DNA of 22,027 bases from Gemmatimonadota bacterium (GCA_003142495.1 PLMM01000082.1:1-22027), one strand, 5' to 3'. Positions 1 to 8,392 are shown, counted from the first letter of the stretch. The notes: a model not told the origin generated them from the letters alone. Numbers and translations: made by a program.

Positions 1-2
1 CG

Positions 3-773
3 GTGGGCGGACAGGTGCGCATGGCCGGCGGCACCGTCGATGGCGAGACGCGCTCGATCAGCGCCTTCAGTGTCGGCCCGATCGCCGGCGCACAGCTCAC
101 GCCGCAGCAGGCGCTCAAACGCTCGCTCTCGCTCGCCGTCGCCTGCTATCTGATTCTCGTCACGATGGCGCTCGCGGTCGCAATCGGCGCCCGCGCTCAT
201 CTCGAGACGATCGCCGCGACCATTCGCACGGACTTCTCGCGCGCTTTCCTTTTCGGTCTCCTCGGCGAAGTCGCCGTGATGCCGCTCTTCCTGCTCTCGA
301 TGGTCGCGCTCGCGATCACGCTCGTCGGCATCCTGCTCATCCCCTTCGCCGCCGTCGCATACGCACTCGGCGCGCTCGGCGCCGTGGCGCTGGGCTTTCT
401 CGCGATGTCGCTGCTCGTCGGTGACGCAACGATGCGCGGCGAGAGCTACGTGCGCGATCCGCGACCCGTCGTGAGCCACCTGATCGCGGGCCTGTCGATC
501 TTTCTCGTGCTCTGGCTGCTCGCGGGCGGCGCCTCGTTCATGGGGCTCGCGGGGAGCGTGCTGCGCCTGCTCGCCTTCCTCTGCACGTGGATCGCCTGCA
601 CCGTCGGACTCGGCGCGACGATCATTACGCGCGCCGGAACGCGCTCGCCAGTGAGCATGCCGCAGGTGCCGGCGCCGCCCGTGGAAGCGTACGCGTGGCA
701 GACGCCCACGCCCGTATCAGGCGTCGCGGCCGCGCGCCGGCCGACGCGGGCACCGAGGGCGAGCGAGCAATGA
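3..773 (+). CDS. Polytopic membrane protein, 5' end outside window
   Basis: The frame is open from the first bases, so the GTG at position 3 is probably internal and the protein starts upstream. The visible part is about 256 residues. The first 30 or so are Gly/Val-rich (VGGQVRMAGGTVDGE), resembling the end of the repetitive beta-strand region of bactofilin-like polymer-forming proteins. About five hydrophobic segments follow, near residues 42-63, 81-112, 113-141, 157-175 and 178-209, then a Pro/Arg/Ala-rich cytoplasmic-looking tail. A bactofilin-type domain fused to a membrane domain is an inference from family style; no catalytic motif is visible. Its stop overlaps the next gene's start by 4 bases (ATGA, 770-773), so the two are probably translated together and may share an envelope role. 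The coding frame is secure; the function is not. Confidence 0.7.
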   Translation: MGGQVRMAGGTVDGETRSISAFSVGPIAGAQLTPQQALKRSLSLAVACYLILVTMALAVAIGARAHLETIAATIRTDFSRAFLFGLLGEVAVMPLFLLSMVALAITLVGILLIPFAAVAYALGALGAVALGFLAMSLLVGDATMRGESYVRDPRPVVSHLIAGLSIFLVLWLLAGGASFMGLAGSVLRLLAFLCTWIACTVGLGATIITRAGTRSPVSMPQVPAPPVEAYAWQTPTPVSGVAAARRPTRAPRASEQ

Positions 774-1621
774 AGACTCTACTGCTTGCGCTGGTGTCGC
801 TCTTTGCGATCGGCGCCCCTGGTGACGCGAGCAGCTGGCGCTCGCTCGCCGCGAGCCGTCCGCTCGGCACCGCCGACAGCCTGCACGTGCGCCTGCGCTA
901 CGACGCGGGCACGCTCACGCTCGGCGCCGCGGCGGCGCCGCTGCTGTACGACGCCAAGGCGCGCTTCGATGCGAACGAGCAGCGGCTGTCGCGCAGCTAC
1001 GACGCGGTGTCGCACACGCTCAGGATCGGTCTCGATAGCTCGACGATGCAAGCCGCCGCGCGCCATTCGAACAGGAAGCGCTCAAACGAGGGTCGTCTCG
1101 ATCTCTCGCTCGCCGCGGGAATTCCGGTGGACCTCGATCTCGATCTCGGCACCACGCGCGCAATACTCAACCTGAGCTCACTCTGGGTGGACGCGCTGCG
1201 CGTTTCTTCGGGCGCAACCGAGACCGAGCTCACCTTCGGCAACGCGAATCCGAAGCCGATGCGCGATCTCTTCGTCGATGCGGGCGTCGGGAGCATCTCG
1301 ATTCACGGTTTGGGAAACGCTCGTGCGCAGCGCGCAACGATCGCGAGCACCGTGGGCGCCGTCGATCTCGACCTGGCCGGCGAGTGGACCGGCGACATGC
1401 CGCTCACCCTTCGCGTCGCGCTCGGGAGTGCCACGCTTCGCGTTCCGCGCGACGTCGGCGTCTCGCTGCACCTCGCGCACCGCCTCGCCAACGTCGACTC
1501 CGAGGGCTTCACGGAGCGCGACGGGATCATGTACAGCGCCGGCTACGCGCAGGCGAAGCGTCACGCGATTATCGATGGTAGCGCCACACTGGCCAACGTC
1601 GATATAGTCTGGATGAACTGA
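770..1621 (+). CDS. Secreted toast-rack / LiaF-like domain protein
   Basis: A 283-residue protein starting at the ATG that overlaps the previous stop (ATGA). The frame is open upstream, but only this start gives a clean signal peptide: MK, a hydrophobic core LLLALVSLFAIGA, then a cleavage region near residue 20. Residues 30-85 (SLHVRLRYDAGTLTL and following) resemble the N-terminal domain of toast-rack proteins. Residues 95-280 are repeated beta-strand segments rich in Leu/Val/Asp and Gly, resembling the C-terminal domain of LiaF (cell-wall-active antibiotic response) and DUF4097-type adhesin folds. There is no lipobox or catalytic motif. It is probably an exported beta-solenoid envelope or surface protein. 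A signalling role like LiaF is conceivable, but no LiaRS-type kinase or regulator lies nearby. Confidence 0.75.
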   Translation: MKTLLLALVSLFAIGAPGDASSWRSLAASRPLGTADSLHVRLRYDAGTLTLGAAAAPLLYDAKARFDANEQRLSRSYDAVSHTLRIGLDSSTMQAAARHSNRKRSNEGRLDLSLAAGIPVDLDLDLGTTRAILNLSSLWVDALRVSSGATETELTFGNANPKPMRDLFVDAGVGSISIHGLGNARAQRATIASTVGAVDLDLAGEWTGDMPLTLRVALGSATLRVPRDVGVSLHLAHRLANVDSEGFTERDGIMYSAGYAQAKRHAIIDGSATLANVDIVWMN

Positions 1622-1663
1622 GCGGCCAACTTCTTGCCTTGCCCTCGGTGTCCCGAACCATCA

Positions 1664-1668
1664 GAGGG
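1664..1668 (+). promoter_or_regulatory. Ribosome-binding site of the zinc metallopeptidase gene
   Basis: GAGGG lies 5 bases before the ATG at 1674. It fixes that start and stands out because most genes in this window have no recognisable Shine-Dalgarno sequence. Confidence 0.65.
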
Positions 1669-1673
1669 CTGCA

Positions 1674-2543
1674 ATGCGCTGGACACCCGGTAACGAGAGC
1701 TCCGACATCGAGGATCGCCGCGGAGACAGCGGCGGCGGTGGCATTGGCGGTATCCATCTCGGCATCGGCGGCACAGTTATCGTGCTCGTTCTGAGCCTGA
1801 TCTTTCATCGCGATCTCTTCACTCTCCTTGGCGATGGCGGCGGCGCGCCCACGACCACCGCTTCCGGAGACGCGTCCGCACCGCCAGGGAGCGAGACGCC
1901 GGAGGAGCACAAGGAAGTGCAGTTCGTCTCCTTCGTGCTCGATGACGCACAGCAGACGTGGACGGCGATCCTCCCGAAAGAGGGGCTTACCTATCACGAC
2001 GCGAAGCTCGTCCTCTTTCGCGACGGCGTACAGTCGGGGTGTGGCCAGGCCGAGACGGCGATGGGGCCGTTTTACTGTCCGCTCGACGAGAAGGTCTACA
2101 TCGACCTCGGCTTCTACGATGAGCTGCGCGACAAGTTCGGCGCGCCGGGACAGTTTGCGCAGGCGTACGTGCTCGCGCACGAGCTCGGGCATCACGTGCA
2201 GCACATCGAGGGGATCGACGAGCAGATGCGGCGAACGGAGAAGCAGCATCCGGATCAGGCGAACGCGCTGTCGGTGAAGCTCGAGTTGCAGGCGGACTGC
2301 TACGCCGGCGTGTGGGGACATTCCACGCAGCAGCGCAACCTGCTCGATCCCGGCGACATTCAGTCCGGGCTTCAGGCTGCCGCATCGGTTGGCGATGACC
2401 GGCTGCAGAAGATGAGCACCGGGCACGTGTCGCCCGAGTCGTTCACGCACGGCACCTCGGCGCAGCGTGAGTCGTGGTTCAAGCGCGGCTTCGACAGCGG
2501 CGATCCGAAGGACTGCGACACCTTCTCGTCGAACGCGGCGTAG
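1674..2543 (+). CDS. Membrane-anchored neutral zinc metallopeptidase (YpfJ family)
   Basis: A 289-residue protein of the YpfJ/KPN_02809 neutral zinc metallopeptidase family. The N-terminus has the Arg/Asp-rich stretch and Gly-rich run usual in this family, then one membrane segment at about residues 28-48, so the catalytic domain is probably periplasmic. The zinc site is visible as HELGHH at residues 169-174 (two His ligands and the catalytic Glu) and ELQAD at 204-208, where Glu204 is the likely third ligand. Length and domain order match the family. The ATG at 1674 is preceded by GAGGG with a 5-base spacer, one of the few clear ribosome-binding sites here. It is 52 bases downstream of the toast-rack gene and convergent with the MATE gene. 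The substrate is unknown. Confidence 0.92.
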   Translation: MRWTPGNESSDIEDRRGDSGGGGIGGIHLGIGGTVIVLVLSLIFHRDLFTLLGDGGGAPTTTASGDASAPPGSETPEEHKEVQFVSFVLDDAQQTWTAILPKEGLTYHDAKLVLFRDGVQSGCGQAETAMGPFYCPLDEKVYIDLGFYDELRDKFGAPGQFAQAYVLAHELGHHVQHIEGIDEQMRRTEKQHPDQANALSVKLELQADCYAGVWGHSTQQRNLLDPGDIQSGLQAAASVGDDRLQKMSTGHVSPESFTHGTSAQRESWFKRGFDSGDPKDCDTFSSNAA

Positions 2544-2625
2544 ACAGCCGCGGCACGACGCCTTGGCGGCGCCGGGCGCGTGGTGACGTCGGCGAATCCC
2601 GAGCGCTCGTCGATGGACACGCCGC

Positions 2626-4086
2626 TCAACCTGGCGACGTCACCCACTCAACTCGCTTCCATCGTCCCCACTTCCACAGCGCCATCATCGCCACACCACG
2701 ACCCAGAGCGGTGATCGAGATCGTCCACCAGATTCCGGTCGTTCCCCAGCGCGTGGCGGCCCACGCCGCGAGTGGAATGCGGAGCGCCGTGAGCGCCGTC
2801 GACGTGATCATCGGCGGCAGCGTGTCGCCCGCGCCGCCGAGCGCGCCCTCGAGCACGAGCTCCGCGCCGGCGAACAGCGTCGAGATCGCGCCGATCCGTA
2901 GGTAGCGCGCACTCTCGGCGATCACCGCCGGATCGTTCGTGAACACCGATGCGAATGTCGTCGCGAGCGAGTACTCCGCGATCGCCGCGATGAGCCCGAG
3001 CGTCATCGCGAAGCCCGTCGCGATCCACGCCGCGCGCTCGGCGCGATCCACCTGCTTCGCACCGAGATTTTGCCCGACGATCGCCGCGGCCGCCGCGCCG
3101 AAGCCGATCCCGATCATGTACGACCAGCTTTCCACGCGATGGCCGACGCCGAGCGCCGCGAGCGCGGGCGTGCCGAACTTGGTCGTCGTGCGCGTGAGGA
3201 AGACGTAGATGTTGCTGAAGACGACACCGGTGACGGCCGTCGGCAACCCGACGCGTACGATCGCGCGAATCGTCGACATCGCGGGGACGCCGAAGGTGAC
3301 CATGCGGCGCTTCACCAGGATCACCATGCCGATGAGGAAGGCGACAGAGCGTGTGAAGATCGTCGCCATCGCGGCGCCGGCGATACCGAGCCTGGGCGCG
3401 GGGCCGAGGCCGAGGATGAGCACCGGGTCGAGCGCGAGCGCGGCGATCACGCAGCCGAGCAGGAGAAAGAACGGCGTGCGCGTGTCACCCGCTGCGCGGA
3501 AGGCCGCATCGATTGCGAAAAAGCCGAAGATGAGCGGTGCGCCGAACAGGTAGGTGCCGAGGTAGCTCTTGCCGAGCGCGGTGACATCGGGCGGCGTGTG
3601 CATGATGCCGAAGAGCGCATCGAGCTGCGAGATGCCGATCGCGCCGAGGACGACGGCGATCGCGATCGAGAGAAAGAGCGCGTCGTTCACGGCGCGCGCG
3701 GCTGCGTCGTGCAGCCGCTCGCCGTGACTGCGCGCCGCGACGGCCGTGAGTCCGACGCTCACCATCTCGGCGCACGAGATGAGCATCCACACCCAGAAGA
3801 TCGACGTGGAGACGGCGGCGAGCCCCTGCGGGCCGATGCGTGTGCCCACCCAGAATGCGTCAACGGTGGCGAAGAGCGTCATGAGTAGCGTCGATGCGAC
3901 GGCGGGGAGCGCGACGGCGGCGACGGTGCGCGTGAGCGAGCCGCTCACGAGCGAGGTCACCGAGCGATACTCGCCGGTGATCGCGGTGGCGAGGCCGTCG
4001 CGAGGGTCCATCGGCAACGCGGCCGCCGGGTTGTTCTCCGGCGACCGCGTTTCGACGAGCGTGGGAGGCAGTGCCGAATTGCTCAC
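2626..4086 (-). CDS. MATE family multidrug/metabolite exporter
   Basis: A 486-residue polytopic protein of the MATE (multidrug and toxic compound extrusion) family, which exports cationic or amphipathic compounds in exchange for Na+ or H+. After a polar N-terminus of about 45 residues come roughly 12 hydrophobic helices in two similar halves. Family-like segments are VDAFWVGTRIGPQGLAAVS near the first helices, AFRAAGDTRTPF midway, and IVGQNLGAKQ and LEGALGGAGDTLPP in the second half. The chosen start is the GTG at 4086, whose GTGA overlaps the stop of the upstream Mrp gene. The frame stays open further upstream only antisense-free of its own signals, inside the Mrp gene, so a longer form is unlikely. 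An ATG at 4011 (MDPRDG) is the alternative. It is the last gene of the DHH-NifU-Mrp-MATE group. The substrate cannot be read from sequence. Confidence 0.9.
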   Translation of the reverse strand: MSNSALPPTLVETRSPENNPAAALPMDPRDGLATAITGEYRSVTSLVSGSLTRTVAAVALPAVASTLLMTLFATVDAFWVGTRIGPQGLAAVSTSIFWVWMLISCAEMVSVGLTAVAARSHGERLHDAAARAVNDALFLSIAIAVVLGAIGISQLDALFGIMHTPPDVTALGKSYLGTYLFGAPLIFGFFAIDAAFRAAGDTRTPFFLLLGCVIAALALDPVLILGLGPAPRLGIAGAAMATIFTRSVAFLIGMVILVKRRMVTFGVPAMSTIRAIVRVGLPTAVTGVVFSNIYVFLTRTTTKFGTPALAALGVGHRVESWSYMIGIGFGAAAAAIVGQNLGAKQVDRAERAAWIATGFAMTLGLIAAIAEYSLATTFASVFTNDPAVIAESARYLRIGAISTLFAGAELVLEGALGGAGDTLPPMITSTALTALRIPLAAWAATRWGTTGIWWTISITALGRGVAMMALWKWGRWKRVEWVTSPG

Positions 4087-5258
4087 GTCTTGATTGCCTC
4101 TGCCGCTTCGATGATGCGCGTCGCGATGGTACTCAGCACCTTCGCCGCCGGCGATTCCGGATGCGCGACGATTATCGGGCTGCCGCTGTCGCCGCCCTCG
4201 CGCACGCCAGACTCGAGCGGAATCTCGCCGAGCAGCGGCACGTGCAGCTCGTCGGCGAGCGCGCGGCCCCCGCCGCTGCCGAACAGCGGCGTCGGCTTGC
4301 CGCAGTGCGCGCAAAGCAGATAGCTCATGTTCTCGACAATGCCGAGCACGGGCACATTGACGCGCTCGAACATCTTGGCGCCGCGGAGCGCGTCGCCGGT
4401 GGAGACGGGCTGCGGCGTCGTCACGATCACCGCGCCGTGCACGTGCGTCGCCTGCACGAGCGAGAGCTGCGCATCGCCGGTGCCTGGCGGCATGTCGACG
4501 AGGAGATAGTCGAGCGTGCCCCAGTCGACGTCGCGCAGAAACTGCGTGACGATCTTCATCACGATCGGGCCGCGCCAGATTGCGGGCTGATCGCGCTCGA
4601 TGAGGAAGCCGAGGCTCATCAGTTTCACGCCGTGCGCGTTGAGCGTCTGAATGCGATCGCCGACGACGGGCGGCGGCGAGTTGACGCCCATCATCATCGG
4701 GATGTTCGGGCCGTAGACATCGGCGTCCATCAGCCCGACGCGAAGTCCCTGCTGCGCGAGCGCGACCGCGATGTTCACGGAGACCGTCGACTTGCCGACG
4801 CCGCCCTTGCCGCTCGAGATCGCGATGATGCGTCCGAGATTCGGATACGTCACCGGAGTCGGCGCGGGGGGAACCGCCTTCGTCTTCGGCTCCTGCCCCA
4901 TCACGGGGAGCGAGCGTCCCTTGGGCGGACTAAACGCCGGCGGACCGGATGCCGGCGGCGGAGACGGCGGAGCGCCGCGCGACACCGGAGGCACCGCCGA
5001 GTTGGCGGACGACTGCGATGGATCGCGAACATCCACTCGCACATCCGACACGCCGTCAACGCGCTCGGCTGCCTGCCGCACCTCGCGCACGAGCGACGCC
5101 GGATCCTGCGCATCGAGAAGGATCGTGAAGCGCACGCGCCCCTCGACCGATACCGCGACGTCGCGGATCATGCCGGAGCGGATGACGTCTTCGCTGGTGC
5201 GGGGGTTCACCACACTTTGCAACGCGTGCGCGATGCGGGTCTGCATTGTCTCCGTCAT
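4083..5258 (-). CDS. mrp: Mrp/ApbC-type Fe-S cluster carrier ATPase
   Basis: A 391-residue cytoplasmic P-loop ATPase that binds and transfers Fe-S clusters to apoproteins. Residues 5-80 form the MIP18/DUF59 domain common at the N-terminus of bacterial Mrp. Residues 85-137 are an unusually long Pro/Ser/Gly-rich linker. The ATPase domain follows, with the deviant Walker A SSGKGGVGKST at 148-158, the DADVYGPN segment at 178-185, the DMPPGTGD motif at 255-262, and the CAHC pair (Cys316, Cys319) that binds the bridging cluster in the dimer. Two ATG starts compete: 5258 (used here) and 5246 (MQTRIAH). The latter has GGAG just upstream, within the first codons of the longer form. It lies 7 bases after the NifU-like gene, which fits a shared Fe-S role, and its stop overlaps the MATE start. 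Confidence 0.93.
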   Translation of the reverse strand: MTETMQTRIAHALQSVVNPRTSEDVIRSGMIRDVAVSVEGRVRFTILLDAQDPASLVREVRQAAERVDGVSDVRVDVRDPSQSSANSAVPPVSRGAPPSPPPASGPPAFSPPKGRSLPVMGQEPKTKAVPPAPTPVTYPNLGRIIAISSGKGGVGKSTVSVNIAVALAQQGLRVGLMDADVYGPNIPMMMGVNSPPPVVGDRIQTLNAHGVKLMSLGFLIERDQPAIWRGPIVMKIVTQFLRDVDWGTLDYLLVDMPPGTGDAQLSLVQATHVHGAVIVTTPQPVSTGDALRGAKMFERVNVPVLGIVENMSYLLCAHCGKPTPLFGSGGGRALADELHVPLLGEIPLESGVREGGDSGSPIIVAHPESPAAKVLSTIATRIIEAAEAIKT

Positions 5259-5265
5259 GCGCGGC

Positions 5266-5529
5266 TCAGCGCGCGACGAAGCGAATGGAGCGAATCTCGG
5301 AAACTTGCTGGCGCAGATGCGCCTCGATTCCAACCGTGAGCATTTCGGCCGAGAGATCGCAATCGGGGCAGTCGCCGGTGCACTTGATCACGGCGACGCC
5401 GCTCTCCGCGTCGAACTCGACGAGCGCGATATCCATGGTCTCGATTCTGAGCAGCGGACGCATCCCTTCGAGCGCGGTGCGAATGCTGTCGTCGACGTCC
5501 ATTGGTGCGCGCTGCTTGAAGAGTGCCAT
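5266..5529 (-). CDS. NifU C-terminal domain-like Fe-S protein
   Basis: An 87-residue protein consisting only of a NifU C-terminal-type domain, a scaffold or carrier for [4Fe-4S] clusters. The cluster site appears as Cys50, Cys54 and Cys57 in KCTGDCPDCDLS; the last two form the CxxC pair conserved in the family, and the third Cys is extra. A hydrophobic segment (MLTVGIEAHLR) and a C-terminal strand follow as expected. It sits 17 bases downstream of the DHH gene and 7 bases upstream of mrp. Scaffold next to carrier ATPase suggests cluster hand-over between the two products. No good ribosome-binding site precedes the ATG, in keeping with translational coupling. Confidence 0.88.
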   Translation of the reverse strand: MALFKQRAPMDVDDSIRTALEGMRPLLRIETMDIALVEFDAESGVAVIKCTGDCPDCDLSAEMLTVGIEAHLRQQVSEIRSIRFVAR

Positions 5530-5546
5530 GCGATAAAGCTAGCGGA

Positions 5547-6572
5547 TCACTTGGGGGTCAGGAATGCTCGCGCCGCTGCGATGACGCTGTCGCGCACCTC
5601 GGCCAGCGTGCCCGCGATCAGCGCGCCGGATGCCTTGGCGTGCCCGCCGCCGCCGAACTGGCGCGCGAAGGCGTTCACGTCCACCTCGCCGGTGCTGCGG
5701 AAGGAAACCTTCACTTTCCCGTGCCCAAGATCGCGGAAAAAGACGGCCATTTTCGTTCCCGCCACCGAGCGCGGATGCTCGGCGAGCCCGTCGAGCTCCT
5801 CCGCGCGCACGCCGTACTTCTCGAGCGCACCGGCGGCGAGCGCGATCCACGCGAGCCCGTGATCGGCATCCACCTCGAGCGTCGCGAGCGCGTCGCGCAG
5901 CAAGTGCAGCCGGCCGACGGACACCGACGCGTAGATGCGGCGGTACATCTCTTCGGGCTCGACGCCGGCGGCGAGGAGCTGTCCCGCGATCGCGTGGCAG
6001 CGCGGCGACGTGTTGCTGAACTTGAAGCCGCCGGTATCGCTGAGGATCGCGACGTACATCGCGCGGGCGATCGGCGCGGTGATGTCGAGGCCGAGCACGC
6101 GGGCGAAATCGAAGATCAGCTCACCGGTAGCGCACGCGGTGGTGTCGGAGACGACGATCTCGCCCGCGGGCTCGTCCTGCGGCACGTGGTGATCGATGAC
6201 GAGGCGGCGCGCGGGCGAGTTGCGAACGGCGTCGCCGAGCGGGCCAAGGCGTTTGAGATCGCTGATGTCGAGCACCATCACGAGATCGACGCCGGCGAGG
6301 GCGGCTGCGCCGTCGGCGCTTCGCTCGTTGATTCCATCGAGGAGAAAGTTGAACATCTCCGGCCACGGCGTCGGATTCACGATGCGGACCTTCATTCCGC
6401 GCTGCGCGAGGAGCAGCGCGAGCGCGACCTCGGAGCCGCAGCCGTCGCCGTCGGAGTTGATGTGCGTGAGTAGCGCGACGGTGCGTCCCGATGTGAATTC
6501 GGCGGCGTGGCGCTCGATCGCCGCGACGCGATGCGCGGGGACGGCGAGAAGATCGGGGAGTGTCGTCGGCAT
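5547..6572 (-). CDS. DHH/DHHA1 phosphoesterase (NrnA-like)
   Basis: A 341-residue cytoplasmic DHH-family phosphoesterase, most like NrnA, which degrades nano-RNA and/or dephosphorylates pAp (3'-phosphoadenosine 5'-phosphate). Metal-binding motifs are visible in order: HINSDGDG at residues 37-44, DISD at 102-105, the DHH triad at 127-129 (VIDHHVP) and SDTGGFKFSNT at 178-188. The C-terminal DHHA1 substrate-binding domain carries the Gly-rich GGGGHAKASG at 307-316. Length matches the family (about 320-340). The ATG at 6572 is chosen because upstream in-frame codons fall in the terminator hairpin of the preceding gene. There is no Shine-Dalgarno sequence; a T-rich tract sits directly before the start. 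Whether it acts on nano-RNA, pAp or c-di-AMP products cannot be decided here. Confidence 0.9.
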   Translation of the reverse strand: MPTTLPDLLAVPAHRVAAIERHAAEFTSGRTVALLTHINSDGDGCGSEVALALLLAQRGMKVRIVNPTPWPEMFNFLLDGINERSADGAAALAGVDLVMVLDISDLKRLGPLGDAVRNSPARRLVIDHHVPQDEPAGEIVVSDTTACATGELIFDFARVLGLDITAPIARAMYVAILSDTGGFKFSNTSPRCHAIAGQLLAAGVEPEEMYRRIYASVSVGRLHLLRDALATLEVDADHGLAWIALAAGALEKYGVRAEELDGLAEHPRSVAGTKMAVFFRDLGHGKVKVSFRSTGEVDVNAFARQFGGGGHAKASGALIAGTLAEVRDSVIAAARAFLTPK

Positions 6573-6577
6573 GTGGG

Positions 6578-6615
6578 AAGAAAAAAGAAGCGGCGCCCGG
6601 TGTTCCGAGCGCCGC
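6578..6615 (-). terminator. Rho-independent terminator after the APC permease gene
   Basis: On the minus strand, an 11-position stem (6590-6600 with 6605-6615, one mismatch) with a 4-base loop is followed at once by a T-rich run (6579-6589 read as TTCTTTTTTCTT). It begins about 24 bases after the permease stop at 6639. The T-run ends only about 6 bases before the DHH start codon. Confidence 0.85.
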
Positions 6616-6638
6616 CTCAAAGCTAACTGCACGAGCGA

Positions 6639-8105
6639 TCAGTCGGTGGCTGCGCCGATGCCGCGCTGCACCTTGGAGTGCGTGCGGCCGTACGCGAAAT
6701 AGATCACGATGCCGATCGCCATCCAGACGAGCAGACGAATCCACGTGTCGGGCGGCAGGGCGGCCATCAGCCCGCCACAGATCAGGATGCCGAGAATCGG
6801 CACGAGCGGAACGAGCGGCGTCTTGAACGGGCGCGCCAAGTTGGGACTGCGACGCCGGAGCACGATGACTCCGCCGCACACGATCACGAATGCGAGCAGG
6901 GTGCCGATCGACACCAGCTCACCGAGCAGCGCCACCGGGAAGATTCCGGCAACGATTGCCGCAACGGTTCCGGTGACGATCGTCGTAACGTACGGAGTTC
7001 CGAACTTCGGATGCACCTTGCCGAAGATCGGCGGAAGCAGGCCATCGCGTGCCATCGAGAAGAAGATGCGCGGCTGGCCCATGAGCATTACGAGCACGAC
7101 TGAGGCGAGCCCGAGAATGGCACCGATCTCGACCAGGTACGTGAGCCAGGAGAGCGCGGGAATCGCTTCGAGCGCGAACGCGACCGGGTGCGGCACGTTC
7201 AGCGTCGTGTAGTTCGCGACGCCGGTGAGCACGAGCGACATCAGGATGTAGAGCACGGTACAGATGCCGAGTGACAGCAGAATTCCGACGGGCATGTCCT
7301 TCTGCGGATTTTTCGCTTCCTGCGCCGCTGTCGATACGGCGTCGAAGCCGGTGTAGGCGAAGAACACCACGCCCGCCGCACGAACCACGCCCGACCATCC
7401 GAAGTCACCAAAGTGGCCGGTGTTGGGCGGAACGAACGGGTGCCAGTTCGCGGTGTTCACGTGGAGGAAGCCGAAGCCGATCACGAGCAGCACGATCGCG
7501 ATCTTGACGTACACGATCACGTTGTTGAAGCGCGCCGATTCCTTGATGCCGACGACGAGCAGAATCGTCATCGCGACGATGAGCGCGACGGCGGGCAGAT
7601 TGACAATGCCGCCCGGTACGCGCGTCAGCGTGTGTGTGCCCTGCACCGCCAGCGGTGCCGACATGAACGCCGCGGGGAGATCGATTCCCAGCCTGTGCAG
7701 AAATGCCCCGAAGTACCCCGACCATCCCACCGCCACGGTCGCCGCGCCGAAGAGATATTCGAGCACGAGATCCCAGCCGATGATCCACGCGACGAACTCG
7801 CCGAGCGTGGCGTATCCGTACGTGTACGCGCTTCCCGCGATCGGAATCATCGACGCGAACTCCGCGTAGCACAGTCCAGCGAAGAGGCAGCCCGCGCCCG
7901 CGAGAATGAAGGAGTAGACTACCCCCGGTCCGGCGTGGAGCGCCGCCGCGGTGCCCGTGAGAACGAAGATGCCTGCGCCGATGATCGCGCCGATTCCCAG
8001 CAGCGTCAGATTGCTCGCGGAGAGTACGCGTTTGAGTGTATCCGCGCCCGTCTCACCCGCCTCGTTCTGAAGCACTGCGATGCTTTTTCTGGCTAACAAA
8101 CCCAT
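6639..8105 (-). CDS. APC family amino-acid permease
   Basis: A 488-residue inner-membrane permease of the APC superfamily, YfnA/cationic amino-acid transporter type, with about 12 hydrophobic helices. The first helix carries the family's unwound substrate-binding motif [15 protein letters not shown] at residues 37-51. Other family segments are [18 protein letters not shown] in helix 3, [20 protein letters not shown] near the middle and [16 protein letters not shown] in helix 8. The start is the ATG at 8105 because GGAG lies 8 bases upstream (8114-8117) and the protein then begins MGLLARKSI as in relatives; the longer open frame has no such support. It is transcribed alone, from a candidate promoter at 8189-8215 to the terminator at 6578-6615. 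The specific amino acid is unknown. Confidence 0.92.
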   Translation of the reverse strand: MGLLARKSIAVLQNEAGETGADTLKRVLSASNLTLLGIGAIIGAGIFVLTGTAAALHAGPGVVYSFILAGAGCLFAGLCYAEFASMIPIAGSAYTYGYATLGEFVAWIIGWDLVLEYLFGAATVAVGWSGYFGAFLHRLGIDLPAAFMSAPLAVQGTHTLTRVPGGIVNLPAVALIVAMTILLVVGIKESARFNNVIVYVKIAIVLLVIGFGFLHVNTANWHPFVPPNTGHFGDFGWSGVVRAAGVVFFAYTGFDAVSTAAQEAKNPQKDMPVGILLSLGICTVLYILMSLVLTGVANYTTLNVPHPVAFALEAIPALSWLTYLVEIGAILGLASVVLVMLMGQPRIFFSMARDGLLPPIFGKVHPKFGTPYVTTIVTGTVAAIVAGIFPVALLGELVSIGTLLAFVIVCGGVIVLRRRSPNLARPFKTPLVPLVPILGILICGGLMAALPPDTWIRLLVWMAIGIVIYFAYGRTHSKVQRGIGAATD

Positions 8106-8113
8106 GCAATTGT

Positions 8114-8117
8114 CTCC
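8114..8117 (-). promoter_or_regulatory. Ribosome-binding site of the APC permease gene
   Basis: GGAG on the minus strand, 8 bases before the ATG at 8105. It decides that start over the longer in-frame alternatives. Confidence 0.65.
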
Positions 8118-8188
8118 AGGCAAATCAGGTAGGAAGTCGATCGACGCATGCAAGCGCCCGAGGGGTCGGCCACGGGGCATCCGGCAAC

Positions 8189-8215
8189 GTTCTACCGTGA
8201 TCACTTGCCTGTCAA
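8189..8215 (-). promoter_or_regulatory. Candidate sigma-70 promoter of the APC permease gene
   Basis: The minus strand has a perfect -35 hexamer TTGACA (8210-8215) and a partial -10 TAGAAC (8189-8194) with a 15-base spacer, shorter than the ideal 17. It lies about 85 bases upstream of the permease start, in the divergent intergenic region. Confidence 0.4.
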
Positions 8216-8350
8216 GCATTGCGGAGCGGCGGCGACGGCTACGTGGCATGGGTGCGACGATTCCCGCATAGTGCTACCGTATCGGGGTCGTACGTGCTTC
8301 CGGCGGAGGGTAGACCGGCACTTCCTGCGCGCGGATATTGCGAATCCCCC

Positions 8351-8365
8351 CGGCAACTGTTGCCG
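8351..8365. repeat. Inverted repeat upstream of the glycan operon
   Basis: The sequence is CGGCAA-CTG-TTGCCG, perfect 6-base arms with a 3-base centre, 27 bases before the glycosyltransferase ATG. A pyrimidine-rich stretch (TCTCTTCATCTTCCC) follows. It could be an operator, a 5'-leader hairpin or a weak attenuator. Confidence 0.45.
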
Positions 8366-8392
8366 TCTCTTCATCTTCCCGCGCCCCGCTCA

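Larger units (their letters stand above)
8106..8392. other. Divergent intergenic region with no gene
   Basis: These 287 bases separate the minus-strand permease from the plus-strand seven-gene operon. They hold the permease ribosome-binding site and candidate promoter. There is also a short perfect inverted repeat near the right end (8351-8365). The frame of the glycosyltransferase stays open here without family similarity. I see no convincing -35/-10 pair for the plus-strand operon, although its promoter must lie here or slightly within the gene. Confidence 0.6.

Noticed and set aside
2544..2625. Possible bidirectional terminator between the convergent metallopeptidase and MATE genes
   Set aside because: Several short GC palindromes occur, as expected at this base composition, but none has a good loop or a T-run on either strand.
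4071..5339. Long plus-strand open frame (about 420 residues) antisense to mrp
   Set aside because: It is extremely rich in Arg, His, Ala and Asp with no family motif, and lies exactly opposite a clear Mrp gene. High-GC coding DNA commonly produces such shadow frames.
8219..8392. N-terminal extension of the glycosyltransferase to an earlier ATG
   Set aside because: The added residues show no similarity to the family and cross the inverted repeat; no ribosome-binding site supports the earlier start.
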